A model generated the notes under the pieces. That model did no database searches and was not told the origin of the DNA. It saw only the letters and a program-made list of their open reading frames with translations. Both the position numbers and the translations under genes were made by a program. From Chloroflexota bacterium (lineage in GTDB: Bacteria > Chloroflexota > Anaerolineae > Aggregatilineales > J027), in NCBI GenBank assembly GCA_013112715.1, contig JABFGB010000005.1, forward strand, positions 124,001-188,000: a DNA stretch of 64,000 nt, given 5' to 3'. This document shows positions 44,732 through 53,231 of this stretch, piece after piece. Every line of letters begins with the position of its first letter. Positions within the stretch are counted from its first letter, which is position 1.

Positions 44732-44810
44732 ATTTCCATCCAAGTTGGCCTGCAAAAGTTGTATATATTGCGTTTAGATTAGCATCATTTATGGTTTTTG
44801 TGCAAAAGTA

Positions 44811-44851
44811 CCGCAAAAATAATAAAGGCGACTTCCGCCTAGAAATCGCCT
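44811..44851 (-). terminator. intrinsic terminator after coaX
   Basis: On the minus strand AGGCGATTTC (44851-44842), a TAGGCG loop and GAAGTCGCCT (44835-44826) form a 10-bp stem with one G-U pair, followed by TTATTATTTTTG. This is a good Rho-independent terminator. It lies just past the coaX stop and ends the mmsA-to-coaX transcript before the giant kinase gene. Confidence 0.75.
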
Positions 44852-44876
44852 CTGTCGAAGGTTACGCTTAGATCGG

Positions 44877-45638
44877 CTATGTGTTACGTTCCGCTACCAA
44901 ACGCAACCCTTCAAGCGTCAAGTAGGGGTCAACTACATCAAACCGATTGGTCAGGGGAGCAATAAGGCTCACTAAGCCTCCGGTGGCGACTACTTTTGCA
45001 TCCCCTAATTCAGCTTTTACGCGGTCAATCAAACCTTCAGTCATGGCGACATAACCCACCACCAACCCCGCTTGCATGGAGTGAATGGTATTGCGTCCGA
45101 TCACGGAGGGCGGCGGCACTAAATCCACATAGGGGAGCTTGGCGGCCTTGCTGACCAACGAATCAACTGTCGCGTGCAATCCGGCGGAAATCGCCACACC
45201 CAAAAAATCACCTTGCGCATTGATGGCGATAAACTTGGTCGCTGTGCCAAAATCCACCACAATACAGTCGGTTTTGAAGTGGTCATAGGCCGCCACCGCG
45301 TCGGCAATCAAATCCGCCCCCACTTGATGCGGAAAATCTGTGCGGATGTTGATGCCTAAATTCACGCCATATTGCAGTACCACAGGTTTACGCGGTACAT
45401 AGCGTTCGGCAAGTTGAATCATGCCGGGAGTCAGCTTTGGAACTACGCTGCTAACGACTGAACTCTTGAGTTGGGCTATATCAAGGCCGGAATCTTCAAA
45501 AAATTGGCGGAAATAGGCGGCATATTCATCTGCCATACGGTCAGCAACGGTTTGCACGCGCCAAACGTGTGTCCATTGCTGACCATCGTGTATGCCAAAC
45601 TTTACGTTGGTGTTGCCAACGTCAATGGCAAACAGCAT
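44877..45638 (-). CDS. coaX: type III pantothenate kinase
   Basis: This 253-residue protein of the ASKHA fold has the CoaX signatures: MLFAIDVGNTNVKFGI at the start (phosphate loop), QVGADLIADAVAAYDHF, VDFGTATKFIAI (adenosine and metal site) and AISAGLHATVDSLVSKAAKLP. It phosphorylates pantothenate, the first step of CoA synthesis, in the cytosol. It starts 6 bp after the aminotransferase stop and is the last gene of the hydantoinase operon. A link through beta-alanine (a pantothenate building block) is attractive but inferred. Confidence 0.95.
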   Translation of the reverse strand: MLFAIDVGNTNVKFGIHDGQQWTHVWRVQTVADRMADEYAAYFRQFFEDSGLDIAQLKSSVVSSVVPKLTPGMIQLAERYVPRKPVVLQYGVNLGINIRTDFPHQVGADLIADAVAAYDHFKTDCIVVDFGTATKFIAINAQGDFLGVAISAGLHATVDSLVSKAAKLPYVDLVPPPSVIGRNTIHSMQAGLVVGYVAMTEGLIDRVKAELGDAKVVATGGLVSLIAPLTNRFDVVDPYLTLEGLRLVAERNT

Positions 45639-45644
45639 TCGTTT

Positions 45645-46994
45645 TTATCCTTCGTAGTAAGTGTCCACTTCATCAAGTGCCGCATCCAAAATCTGAAGCC
45701 CTTCCTGAAGCTGCGCTTCGGTAATAATCAGCGGTGGGGTACAGAACACATAATCCCAGCGAATCATCGTGCTAAGACCAGCCTTACGCAGCGCCGCCCC
45801 CAATTTCTTGGTTGGTTCACTCTGCGGCAGATTAAACCCACTCATTGGTTCACGGGTTTCACGATTTTTGACCAGTTCAATCACATGATGCAAACCCGCG
45901 CCGCGCACCTCACCAATCGAGGGGTGTTTCTCCGCGAGGTCATTCAAACCACGTCGCAGCACCTTACCCATTTCGCGCGAACGTTCGATAAGATTCTCTT
46001 GGTGATAGACTTCCATTGTCGCCACGCCCGCCGCACACGCCAAGGCATGGGCGCTATAGGTCAAGCCTCCCCATAGAATATGATCGTCGAAATATTTAGC
46101 GACTTCCTCGGAGACGGTGACACCTCCCAGCGGCACATAGCCACAAGTCACGCCTTTAGCAAACGTAACCATATCAGGCACCACATCATAATGATTGATA
46201 CCAAACCACTCGCCCGTGCGTCCAAAACCACTCATGACTTCATCAGCGATTAACAGGATGCCATATTTGTCGCAGATTTCGCGGATACGCTTCCAGAAAA
46301 CTGGCCCGCCTTGCATGATACCGCTTGAACCGCTGTAGCCTTCCAGCATAATCGCGGCAACGTACTGTGGCCCTTCCAAAATAATCGTGTCCTCAATCAA
46401 ATCCGCCAACAGTGCATCCCCCTCATCAGGAGTGCGGTCACGATAAATGGGGCTGCGATAGGAGTAGGGATCAGGCACATGGACGACCCAAGGCACACCC
46501 GGCTCATTCGCCAAACGACGTGGATCACCACCAGCCGACGCTGAAGCAAATGTCCCGCCGTGATAAGCACGATACCGCGCCACGATTTTTTGGCGTCCGG
46601 TATACATACGGGCCATCTTCATGGCATTTTCGACACCTTCCGCCCCGCTGCATGTAAACAGGGTTTTCTTGAGATTCCCCGGCATCACTTCAGCCAGCAT
46701 TTGTCCCAAACGACCACGCGGCTCAGTAGCAAGCGTCGGCTGCACATAACACAGTTTTTCGACTTGTTCTTGAATGGCACGGATCACGTGTTTATTGCTG
46801 TGCCCGATGTTGACATTGACCAGTTGTGACGACCAATCGAGATAGCGTTTGCCATCGGCGTCCCACACATAGACCCCTTCGGCACGGACGGCACTCACTG
46901 GATTGGCCCATGTATTTTGGGCTGACCAACTGGTGAGGGTATATTCGCGGTTGAGTTCAACCAGTTCTGCATGACTGGCGATATGAGAAGCCAT
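45645..46994 (-). CDS. class III (omega/beta-alanine-type) aminotransferase
   Basis: From the ATG at 46994, which follows AAGGAAGG, the protein has 449 residues; an open frame to 47036 has no better start. VRAEGVYVWDADGKRYLDWSS, GAEGVENAMKMAR, ARYRAYHGGTFASAS, LLIADEVMSGFGRTGEWF and the PLP lysine in FAKGVTCGYVPLGG are fold type I, class III aminotransferase features. The group includes beta-alanine-, taurine- and omega-amino acid:pyruvate aminotransferases. Between a dihydropyrimidinase gene and coaX, and with a CoA-acylating semialdehyde dehydrogenase in the operon, a beta-alanine (or 3-aminoisobutyrate) to semialdehyde step is the best guess. Confidence 0.88.
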   Translation of the reverse strand: MASHIASHAELVELNREYTLTSWSAQNTWANPVSAVRAEGVYVWDADGKRYLDWSSQLVNVNIGHSNKHVIRAIQEQVEKLCYVQPTLATEPRGRLGQMLAEVMPGNLKKTLFTCSGAEGVENAMKMARMYTGRQKIVARYRAYHGGTFASASAGGDPRRLANEPGVPWVVHVPDPYSYRSPIYRDRTPDEGDALLADLIEDTIILEGPQYVAAIMLEGYSGSSGIMQGGPVFWKRIREICDKYGILLIADEVMSGFGRTGEWFGINHYDVVPDMVTFAKGVTCGYVPLGGVTVSEEVAKYFDDHILWGGLTYSAHALACAAGVATMEVYHQENLIERSREMGKVLRRGLNDLAEKHPSIGEVRGAGLHHVIELVKNRETREPMSGFNLPQSEPTKKLGAALRKAGLSTMIRWDYVFCTPPLIITEAQLQEGLQILDAALDEVDTYYEG

Positions 46995-47072
46995 ATAAAA
47001 CCTTCCTTGAACACTGATTTTTAAACAAAAGAACAAGGGGTCTATAGGATAAACCCATTGTCCAGCACTGGC

Positions 47073-48545
47073 TTACAACACAGGTGCATGTGGGCTGCGT
47101 GGAATAAATTGGCCTTTGCCTTTTTCACCTACCCACTTGTCACCATCCACAATTTTCTTGCCGCGCAGATAGACCTGCACCGGAACACCGCGTACCCGCA
47201 TCCCCTCATACACGTTGTAATCCACGCGCATGTGGTGGGTCTTGGCACTAATGGTATGCTCCTTGTTCGGGTCCCATACTACAATATCGGCGTCCGCGCC
47301 AACAGCAATCGTGCCCTTACGTGGGTACATGCCAAAAACACGGGCGGGATTGGTGCAGTTGAGCTCAACAAAACGGCTGGGGCTGAAACGGCCCCCATTG
47401 ACACCATGATGCCACATAACCATCATGCGATCTTCCAAACCGGGCATCCCGTTCGGAATCTTGGCGAAATTGCCTTTGCCCAATTCTTTGCCGGGACGAC
47501 GATAGGACGGGTCTTGGGCTTCAAAGCCAACCCAATTGCCGCCATGTTTCTGATGCCATTCTTGCCATGGCCCTTTGCCACCTTCGTACCAAAAATCGCA
47601 GTGGTCGGTGCTGACGATTTGCAAGGTGCTGTCGCGCAACGCCTTCCACAATACTTCTTGGTCGTGTTTGGTGCGGATGGGTGGCGAGCAGACAAATTTC
47701 GCGCCTTCAAAGCCGGGGGCGGCCAGATGTTCTTCAACCGTTAGGAATAGATATTGGGTACAGGTTTCGCCCATGACCGGATAGCCTAATGCCCGTCCAC
47801 GCTGTAGGGCTTGAATGGCGGGTTCACAGGTCATATGCACCACGTACAACGCACATCCGGTCAATCCTGCCATCATAACAGCCCGATTGGTCGCTTCGCC
47901 TTCGATTTCCGGCGGACGCGAACTGGCGTGATATTTAGGATCGGTCTTGCCAGCGGCAACCAATTGTGGGGTCAACTGGGCTTCGACATCGCCGTTTTCG
48001 GCATGTACCATGACAATCATGCCGTGTTTGGCTGCGACCTGCATGGCTTTGAACAGGGTCGTGTCGTCCACCATAAACACATTCTTATAGGCCATAAACA
48101 GCTTAAGGCTGGTCACGCCTTCATGAATCAACGATGGAATTTCTTCCAGTACATCTTGGCGCAAATCGGTGATCGCAAGATGGAAACCATAGTCCACACA
48201 GGCTATTTCGGCTTTTTTACGCCATATCTTAAGTCCATCCGCCAAGCTGCCGCCTTTGGGTTGAATCACAAAGTCAATATGACCCGTCGTGCCACCAAAG
48301 GCTGCCGCGATGTGTCCACTTTCAAAATCATCATTGCTGTCCGTGCCGCCAAATGGCAAATCCAAATGGGTGTGGACATCAATCCCACCCGGCATCAAAT
48401 ATTTACCCGTGCAATCCACCACCGTATGACTGGCGGCAGGAATATCGCGCCCAATCAGGCTGACGACTTCGCCTTCCACCAGCACATCGGCTTTCACCAT
48501 GTCGCTGGCGGTGATAACTGTGCCATTCTTAAATAAAGTCCCCAT
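47073..48545 (-). CDS. dihydropyrimidinase / hydantoinase
   Basis: This 490-residue amidohydrolase has FKNGTVITASD at the start and IDVHTHLDLPFGG (metal His pair). TSLKLFMAYKNVFMVDD supplies the lysine to be carboxylated, VMVHAENGD a metal His, STDHCDFWYEGGKG the metal Asp, and PSRFVELNCTNPARVFGMYPRKG the end of the barrel. Pattern and length match dihydropyrimidinase, which opens 5,6-dihydrouracil or hydantoins to N-carbamoyl amino acids. The operon also encodes a class III aminotransferase and a CoA-acylating semialdehyde dehydrogenase, the later steps of reductive pyrimidine breakdown. Dihydropyrimidine dehydrogenase and beta-ureidopropionase are not in this window. Confidence 0.9.
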   Translation of the reverse strand: MGTLFKNGTVITASDMVKADVLVEGEVVSLIGRDIPAASHTVVDCTGKYLMPGGIDVHTHLDLPFGGTDSNDDFESGHIAAAFGGTTGHIDFVIQPKGGSLADGLKIWRKKAEIACVDYGFHLAITDLRQDVLEEIPSLIHEGVTSLKLFMAYKNVFMVDDTTLFKAMQVAAKHGMIVMVHAENGDVEAQLTPQLVAAGKTDPKYHASSRPPEIEGEATNRAVMMAGLTGCALYVVHMTCEPAIQALQRGRALGYPVMGETCTQYLFLTVEEHLAAPGFEGAKFVCSPPIRTKHDQEVLWKALRDSTLQIVSTDHCDFWYEGGKGPWQEWHQKHGGNWVGFEAQDPSYRRPGKELGKGNFAKIPNGMPGLEDRMMVMWHHGVNGGRFSPSRFVELNCTNPARVFGMYPRKGTIAVGADADIVVWDPNKEHTISAKTHHMRVDYNVYEGMRVRGVPVQVYLRGKKIVDGDKWVGEKGKGQFIPRSPHAPVL

Positions 48546-48611
48546 ACAAATCGCTCCTTTGAGTGAGGATGTCCGTTTTTAACAAGGCATATCACTTGCT
48601 GATTTCAAAAT

Positions 48612-49619
48612 TTATCGAACGGCTGATTTCTGGAAGGCGGGAAGGACATGTTTACTATACTGCTCAACAATGTATTCTTCCTCACCGCACATTAGATAGA
48701 TATTGAACTGGGTTACGCCTGTGGATTCCAGTTCACGAATTTTCTTAATATGTTTTTCGATGGGGCCAAGCACGCCAAAACTGTCAATCACATCGTTCGT
48801 GATGAAATCCAAGTGATCAGCGTCCTTATCGGCATGATGGCGATAATCATAGCCCTTGCGTCCGGCAATATAGTCCGTTAGGGCCTGCGGAATCCCGCCC
48901 CCCGTATGATATTTCTCCACCAAGTCGGCGACGTGATTACCGACCATCGCCGGGAACCAGCGGGTTTGAGCACGGCACTTTGCCATATCGTCGGAAACAA
49001 AGACTGGGGCGGCGGCACAGACCCGGAGTTTGGAAGCATCGCGTCCGGCCTCAGTTGCAGCATCGCGGAACTGGGTAATAAACCAATTACAGAGGAAAGG
49101 GTCAGCTAATTGGATAATCAAGCCGTCACCGTGCTGTCCAGCCGTCTTGAGGGCCAGTGGGCCATACGCCGCGATCCAAATCGGCATCTCATAGTGCGAC
49201 CACGTGAGGGTCGTAGGATACCCTTCGACAGGGGCTTCCTGACCACGTGTCAATTTTCGCACCGTCTCTACAAATTCACCCATCTCAGCATAGGTCACGG
49301 GCTTGCGTCCCAACATGCGCTGTGAGCTATCTCCACGCCCCACACCCATGTCAATGCGTCCCCCGCTGAGAATCGCCAGCGTCGCATGCATACTCGCCGT
49401 CACTGACCAGTCACGAATGGCAGGGTTGGTTACGAATGGCCCAAAACGAACGTGTTTGGTATGCTGGCTGGCGGCTGCCATATACGCATAGCAGTCTTGC
49501 CAAAGAACATGTGAATCAAAAAACCAAACATAATCAAATCCAGCGGCTTCGGCCTGCTTAATCAAATTGAGGGTGCGCTCTGGGCCGATGTCACCTTTAA
49601 ATGTAATTCCAAATTCCAT
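48612..49619 (-). CDS. LLM class oxidoreductase of the type found with hydantoinases
   Basis: This 335-residue luciferase-like barrel has AGFDYVWFFDSHVLWQD, RFGPFVTNPAIRDWSVTASM, LSGGRIDMGVGRGDSSQRM and MPIWIAAYGPLALK. The protein resembles a subgroup of F420/flavin-dependent enzymes often annotated next to dihydropyrimidinase genes (TIGR03842-like, from memory). Here too it directly precedes a dihydropyrimidinase gene. It could reduce or oxygenate the pyrimidine or hydantoin ring, and so stand in for the missing dihydropyrimidine dehydrogenase; that is a guess. It follows mmsA after a 105-bp gap containing a strong hairpin. Confidence 0.85.
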   Translation of the reverse strand: MEFGITFKGDIGPERTLNLIKQAEAAGFDYVWFFDSHVLWQDCYAYMAAASQHTKHVRFGPFVTNPAIRDWSVTASMHATLAILSGGRIDMGVGRGDSSQRMLGRKPVTYAEMGEFVETVRKLTRGQEAPVEGYPTTLTWSHYEMPIWIAAYGPLALKTAGQHGDGLIIQLADPFLCNWFITQFRDAATEAGRDASKLRVCAAAPVFVSDDMAKCRAQTRWFPAMVGNHVADLVEKYHTGGGIPQALTDYIAGRKGYDYRHHADKDADHLDFITNDVIDSFGVLGPIEKHIKKIRELESTGVTQFNIYLMCGEEEYIVEQYSKHVLPAFQKSAVR

Positions 49620-49667
49620 AACTAAACTCCTGCATATTTTTGGTGTGGTGTTAAATAGTGGGTACGA

Positions 49668-49693
49668 AGGGGTGATCTTGCTAGACCACCCCT
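49668..49693 (-). other. 11-bp hairpin between mmsA and the LLM gene
   Basis: In minus-strand RNA AGGGGUGGUCU (49693-49683) and AGAUCACCCCU (49678-49668) pair over 11 bp around a 4-nt loop, with one G-U pair. That pair would be an A-C mismatch in plus-strand RNA, so the structure fits minus-strand transcripts. No T run follows. It may set the mRNA ratio between mmsA and the later genes by attenuation or by protecting a cut end. Confidence 0.55.
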
Positions 49694-49724
49694 GATTTAA
49701 TCTCTACAAATTCGCAGCCGAATA

Positions 49725-51176
49725 TTACAGCCAGCGTTCAATCACCACTTTGTGGTCGGTGTAGAAATGAATGGAATCCGGCCCTTGACCGTGTGTATCC
49801 CCCATGAACGAGTCCTTTTGGCCGCCGAACGGGAAGGAAGCCGTTGGAGCCGCCACGCCGATATTAACGCCGATGTTGCCTGCATTTACACGATATTTGA
49901 AATCACGGGCATAGCCTCCATTGGTCGTAAAGATGCTGGCGGCATTCCCATAGCGGCTGGCGTTGATGGTTTTCACAGCAGTGTCAAAGTCCGGTACGTG
50001 CATGATGCTCATGACTGGCCCGAAGATTTCTTCACGGGCAAGGGTCATGTCGGGCTGAACCCCGTCAAAGATGGTGGGGCCAATAAAATTGCCATCCTCA
50101 AAGCCTTCAACCTTGATGCCCCGTCCATCCAATATTAGCTTCGCGCCCTCTTGCACACCCTTTTCAATCATGCCCTTAATGCGTTCACGCGATTGGGCGG
50201 AGATGACCGTGCCCATTTGTGAAGATTCGTTGAGGCCATAGCCGACCTGCATCCGGGAAGCGCGATCCATCAAAGTCTTTTTGAGCGGTTCATAAACATC
50301 CCCAACTGCAACAATCACCGAACCCGCCAAACAACGTTGACCCGCACAGCCATAGACCGACCCCATGATGTTGGCGACGGCTTTCTCCAAATCAGCATCA
50401 GGCATGACAGCGATATAGTTCTTCGCTCCGCCCTGTACTTGTACCCGCTTGCCATATTTCGCCGAGGTCTCATAGATAATCTTGCCGACATGGGTCGAGC
50501 CGACAAAGGAAATACCACGCACATCGGGATGAGCCATCAACGCATGGGCACTGTCCGCACCGCCATGCACCATATTGACCACCCCTTCTGGCAAGCCCAC
50601 TTCGTCCAGAATTTCAAACAGCAGTTCGGCACTAAGGGGGGTTTGGGGAGAAGGTTTCAGAACAAAAGTGTTGCCACACGCAATCGCCACCGGCAAAAAC
50701 CACAGCGGCACCATCATGGGGAAGTTAAAAGGGGTGATCGCTGCAAACACACCCAATGGTTGACGCTCGGCGGTTTCATCAATGCCAGATGAAATATCTT
50801 CCACTTTAAAGCCCGTCATCAGGGCAGGCACAGAAAACGCAAATTCTACGCTTTCGATCCCACGCCGCACTTCACCTCGCGCCTCATCAATCGTTTTGCC
50901 ATTTTCTTTGACGACCATTTCTGCAAGGTCATTAAAGCGTTCTTCCAGCAGATTTTTGAAGGCGTACATATAACGGGTACGGCTGAGGATGGGGGTTTGT
51001 CGCCATTCCAAATAGGCTTCGGCGGCAGCCCGTACCACATCATCCACATCGGCAACCGCCGAATCCGGAGTTTCTGCCATCAATTCACAGGTTGCGGGAT
51101 TCACCACCGGAGTATATTTATCGGTGGAGGCCTCTACCCATTCACCATTAAAATAATTTTTTAGTTTCCTTGCCAT
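49725..51176 (-). CDS. mmsA: CoA-acylating methylmalonate/malonate-semialdehyde dehydrogenase
   Basis: The protein has 483 residues behind an AGGAG site 8 nt from the ATG. Aldehyde dehydrogenase motifs are FAAITPFNFPMMVPLWFLP, FVLKPSPQTPLSAELL, SFVGSTHVGKIIYETS and QGGAKNYIAVMPDADLE. YGCAGQRCLAGS carries the catalytic Cys. Replacement of the usual general-base Glu motif by GAKNY and the CAGQRCLA block are typical of the CoA-acylating group (MmsA/IolA). It turns malonate semialdehyde into acetyl-CoA, or methylmalonate semialdehyde into propionyl-CoA. It is the first gene of the minus arm, facing the ABC importer, and in this context completes breakdown of beta-alanine. Confidence 0.92.
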   Translation of the reverse strand: MARKLKNYFNGEWVEASTDKYTPVVNPATCELMAETPDSAVADVDDVVRAAAEAYLEWRQTPILSRTRYMYAFKNLLEERFNDLAEMVVKENGKTIDEARGEVRRGIESVEFAFSVPALMTGFKVEDISSGIDETAERQPLGVFAAITPFNFPMMVPLWFLPVAIACGNTFVLKPSPQTPLSAELLFEILDEVGLPEGVVNMVHGGADSAHALMAHPDVRGISFVGSTHVGKIIYETSAKYGKRVQVQGGAKNYIAVMPDADLEKAVANIMGSVYGCAGQRCLAGSVIVAVGDVYEPLKKTLMDRASRMQVGYGLNESSQMGTVISAQSRERIKGMIEKGVQEGAKLILDGRGIKVEGFEDGNFIGPTIFDGVQPDMTLAREEIFGPVMSIMHVPDFDTAVKTINASRYGNAASIFTTNGGYARDFKYRVNAGNIGVNIGVAAPTASFPFGGQKDSFMGDTHGQGPDSIHFYTDHKVVIERWL

Positions 51177-51304
51177 TTGCCATGCTCCTGCAATTCACTA
51201 CTGAGAGGTATTTTTAGCTACACAAGTTGCGCCGAAAGTCTTGTAATGATACCCCTATGTGGCGCATTTGAACAAACATCATCTTTCGATTGTTTGCGCT
51301 GATG

Positions 51305-51333
51305 TTGTAGAATTTGCTGCAATGATTTATATT
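51305..51333 (+). promoter_or_regulatory. candidate promoter of the ABC importer operon
   Basis: TTGTAG (51305-51310), a 17-bp spacer and TATATT (51328-51333). The -10 box is good, the -35 weak. The -10 box lies within the spacer of the inverted repeat 51317-51341, so a bound repressor would block it. Confidence 0.35.
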
Positions 51334-51341
51334 GATTGCAG
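51317..51341. promoter_or_regulatory. inverted repeat CTGCAAT-11-ATTGCAG, candidate operator
   Basis: CTGCAAT at 51317-51323 and ATTGCAG at 51335-51341 are perfect 7-bp arms, 18 bp centre to centre, close to two helical turns. The repeat overlaps the candidate -10 box of the importer operon. No regulator gene lies next to it in the window. Confidence 0.45.
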
Positions 51342-51394
51342 TCTACTATTTAAAATATCCTTAAACTTCTGTTTGGTAAAGTGTCGTTGAAGTT

Positions 51395-52387
51395 ATGTCT
51401 ACCGTACCCGATAGTCAACTCAGTACGCCTGCACCATCCAAATTCCGTCTTGCCTTCCAAGAATTTCTCGATGGGTCGGGGGGAACGGTACTGTATTTTG
51501 TGGTGATCGTCCTCTGCCTCATGGGTGGTTGGGAAGGGGCAAAATGGCTGGGTCAAGAAACGGACTATCGGCTTGAACTTGGCTCGGTAAAAATTAGCCT
51601 GAACATCACCCGCGACCTCAATATGCCACACCTCAAGGACATCGCGGAAGCCCTTTCCAAACCTTCACAAAGGCAGGGGCCACCCCTTATTGAGATTTTA
51701 GTTGAAAAAGCCAGCTATACCCTCCGACTAGCCATTATCGGGTTTACGATTGGCACGATCATTGGCCTTGCATTGGCAATTTTGTTTGCCCATTCACGTT
51801 TATTGGAGCGCGGCCTCATGCCGTATGTGGTCGCATCCCAAACTGTGCCAATTTTGGCATTGGCCCCAATGGTGATTATCTGGTCAGAAAATCTATTTGG
51901 TTCACGCGAAATCGGGATGCCGATGATTACCGCCTATCTTGCCTTTTTCCCGGTGACGATTTATACCCTGCGCGGCCTAAGTGATGTTCCACCAACGGCG
52001 CTTGAACTCATGAAATCCTATGCTGCGACCCGACGTGAAATTTTGTGGAAATTACGCTTTCCCAATGCAGTCCCATATATTTTTACCGCATTAAAAATTA
52101 CTGCTCCCGCCAGTGTGGTCGGAACGATCATTGCCGAACTGCCAACGGGAATTCAGGATGGACTGGGGGGAGCGATCATCAACTTCGCGCAATATTATGT
52201 CAGTGGGCCGTCGCGTTTGTGGGCCACCAATTTTGTGACCGCGATGGCAGGCATCTTATTTTTTGTGACCGTAGCAGTTACGGAGTGGTTGGTCGTTCGC
52301 TGGAAACGTCCCAGTAACCGTCTTGATCGCTGGATAGACACATTTTTGAAAAATCTTGGTCGCGTAGTGCCGCTATTGAGAGATTAA
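51395..52387 (+). CDS. ABC transporter permease (NitT/TauT/THI5 type)
   Basis: This 330-residue protein has a short cytoplasmic start, a first helix (about 32-48), a periplasmic stretch and then five to six helices forming the binding-protein-dependent permease domain (about 100-315). The EAA loop that docks on the ATPase is ELMKSYAATRREILWKLRFP-like (about residues 204-223). The layout matches permeases that work with NMT1/THI5-type binding proteins. It is the first gene of a four-gene importer operon (permease, ATPase, large permease, binding protein). The ATG at 51395 has a poor ribosome site. Confidence 0.88.
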   Translation: MSTVPDSQLSTPAPSKFRLAFQEFLDGSGGTVLYFVVIVLCLMGGWEGAKWLGQETDYRLELGSVKISLNITRDLNMPHLKDIAEALSKPSQRQGPPLIEILVEKASYTLRLAIIGFTIGTIIGLALAILFAHSRLLERGLMPYVVASQTVPILALAPMVIIWSENLFGSREIGMPMITAYLAFFPVTIYTLRGLSDVPPTALELMKSYAATRREILWKLRFPNAVPYIFTALKITAPASVVGTIIAELPTGIQDGLGGAIINFAQYYVSGPSRLWATNFVTAMAGILFFVTVAVTEWLVVRWKRPSNRLDRWIDTFLKNLGRVVPLLRD

Positions 52388-52427
52388 GTGGTTAGGTCTT
52401 TAAATAAAATAGTTCTGGAAGGTGTTT

Positions 52428-53222
52428 GTGACAGCAGTGCAAGATACGAAAGTCATTATTTCCATCAAAAATTTAAATAAAGAATATGTGAGCAGCGATG
52501 GCAAGGTCGTCCGTGCCCTCCAAAATATCAATCTCGACATTCATGAAGGCGAATTTGTATCCCTCATTGGGCCGTCCGGTTGTGGTAAAAGCACGCTGCT
52601 GCGTCTCATCGCCGATCTAATTCCCCCGACTAATGGGCAACTGACGATTAACGGGCATTCCGCGCATGAGGCTCGTGAAAATCGTGAATATGGCTTCGTA
52701 TTCCAAAGCGCCACCCTTTATGATTGGCGCACTGTCCTAAAAAATGTCCAACTTCCCCTCGAAGTGATGCGCTACTCTCGCAAGGAACGGGATAAACGCG
52801 CTCATGAGATGCTCAAATTGGTCGAGTTATCGGATTTTGCCGACCACTACCCTTGGCAGCTTTCGGGTGGAATGCAGCAGCGTGTCAGTATTGCACGGGC
52901 ACTGGCTTTTGAACCCAATTTACTGCTGATGGATGAACCGTTTGGGGCACTGGACGAAATGACTCGGGAGCGCCTCAATAACGAACTCTTGGAAATTTGG
53001 GGCAAGATTCCCTCCATGACGGTCATTTTTGTAACCCACAACATCTCCGAGGCAGTATATCTGTCCTCACGAGTCGTGGTGATGTCGCCGCGCCCCGGAC
53101 GTATCAGCCAAGTTGTGAATATTGATCTTCCCCGTCCACGCGGGCCTGAAACATTGGACAGCGACCAATATTTCCATCTGATCAGCCAAGTGCGCCATTT
53201 GCTCCGTGAGGTTCATGACTAG
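52428..53222 (+). CDS. ABC transporter ATP-binding protein (NitT/TauT/THI5 type)
   Basis: This 264-residue ATPase has Walker A GPSGCGKST, a Q-loop (FVFQSATLYDWRTVL), the signature LSGGMQQRVSIARAL, Walker B LLLMDEPFGALD and the switch His in FVTHNISEA. The DWRTVLKNVQLPLE segment is typical of the SsuB/TauB/ThiZ group. I chose the GTG at 52428, 5 nt after GGAAGG; the GTG at 52422 would overlap that site. It powers import by the two permeases encoded on either side. It is 9 bp upstream of the next gene. Confidence 0.92.
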   Translation: MTAVQDTKVIISIKNLNKEYVSSDGKVVRALQNINLDIHEGEFVSLIGPSGCGKSTLLRLIADLIPPTNGQLTINGHSAHEARENREYGFVFQSATLYDWRTVLKNVQLPLEVMRYSRKERDKRAHEMLKLVELSDFADHYPWQLSGGMQQRVSIARALAFEPNLLLMDEPFGALDEMTRERLNNELLEIWGKIPSMTVIFVTHNISEAVYLSSRVVVMSPRPGRISQVVNIDLPRPRGPETLDSDQYFHLISQVRHLLREVHD

Positions 53223-53231
53223 GAATTTATC

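Larger units (their letters stand above)
51177..51394. promoter_or_regulatory. 218-bp divergent control region of the hydantoinase and ABC-importer arms
   Basis: No gene fits here. For the minus arm TATCAT (51251-51246) with TTGTTC (51275-51270) at 18 bp is a modest promoter. For the plus arm see the TTGTAG/TATATT pair at 51305-51333. The heptamer CTGCAAT occurs at 51188-51194, just before the mmsA ribosome site, and at 51317-51323, with its complement at 51335-51341. I saw no TPP or FMN riboswitch core. Confidence 0.5.

Noticed and set aside
47811-48536. Open frame of 241 codons on the plus strand opposite the dihydropyrimidinase gene
   Set aside because: The minus-strand frame has all amidohydrolase motifs. 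The opposite frame has no recognisable domain and no ribosome site. The same holds for 47058-47744 and 45471-46076.
51177-51394. Possible TPP or FMN riboswitch before the THI5-type importer
   Set aside because: No conserved core sequences of either class are visible, and the short leader leaves little room for one.
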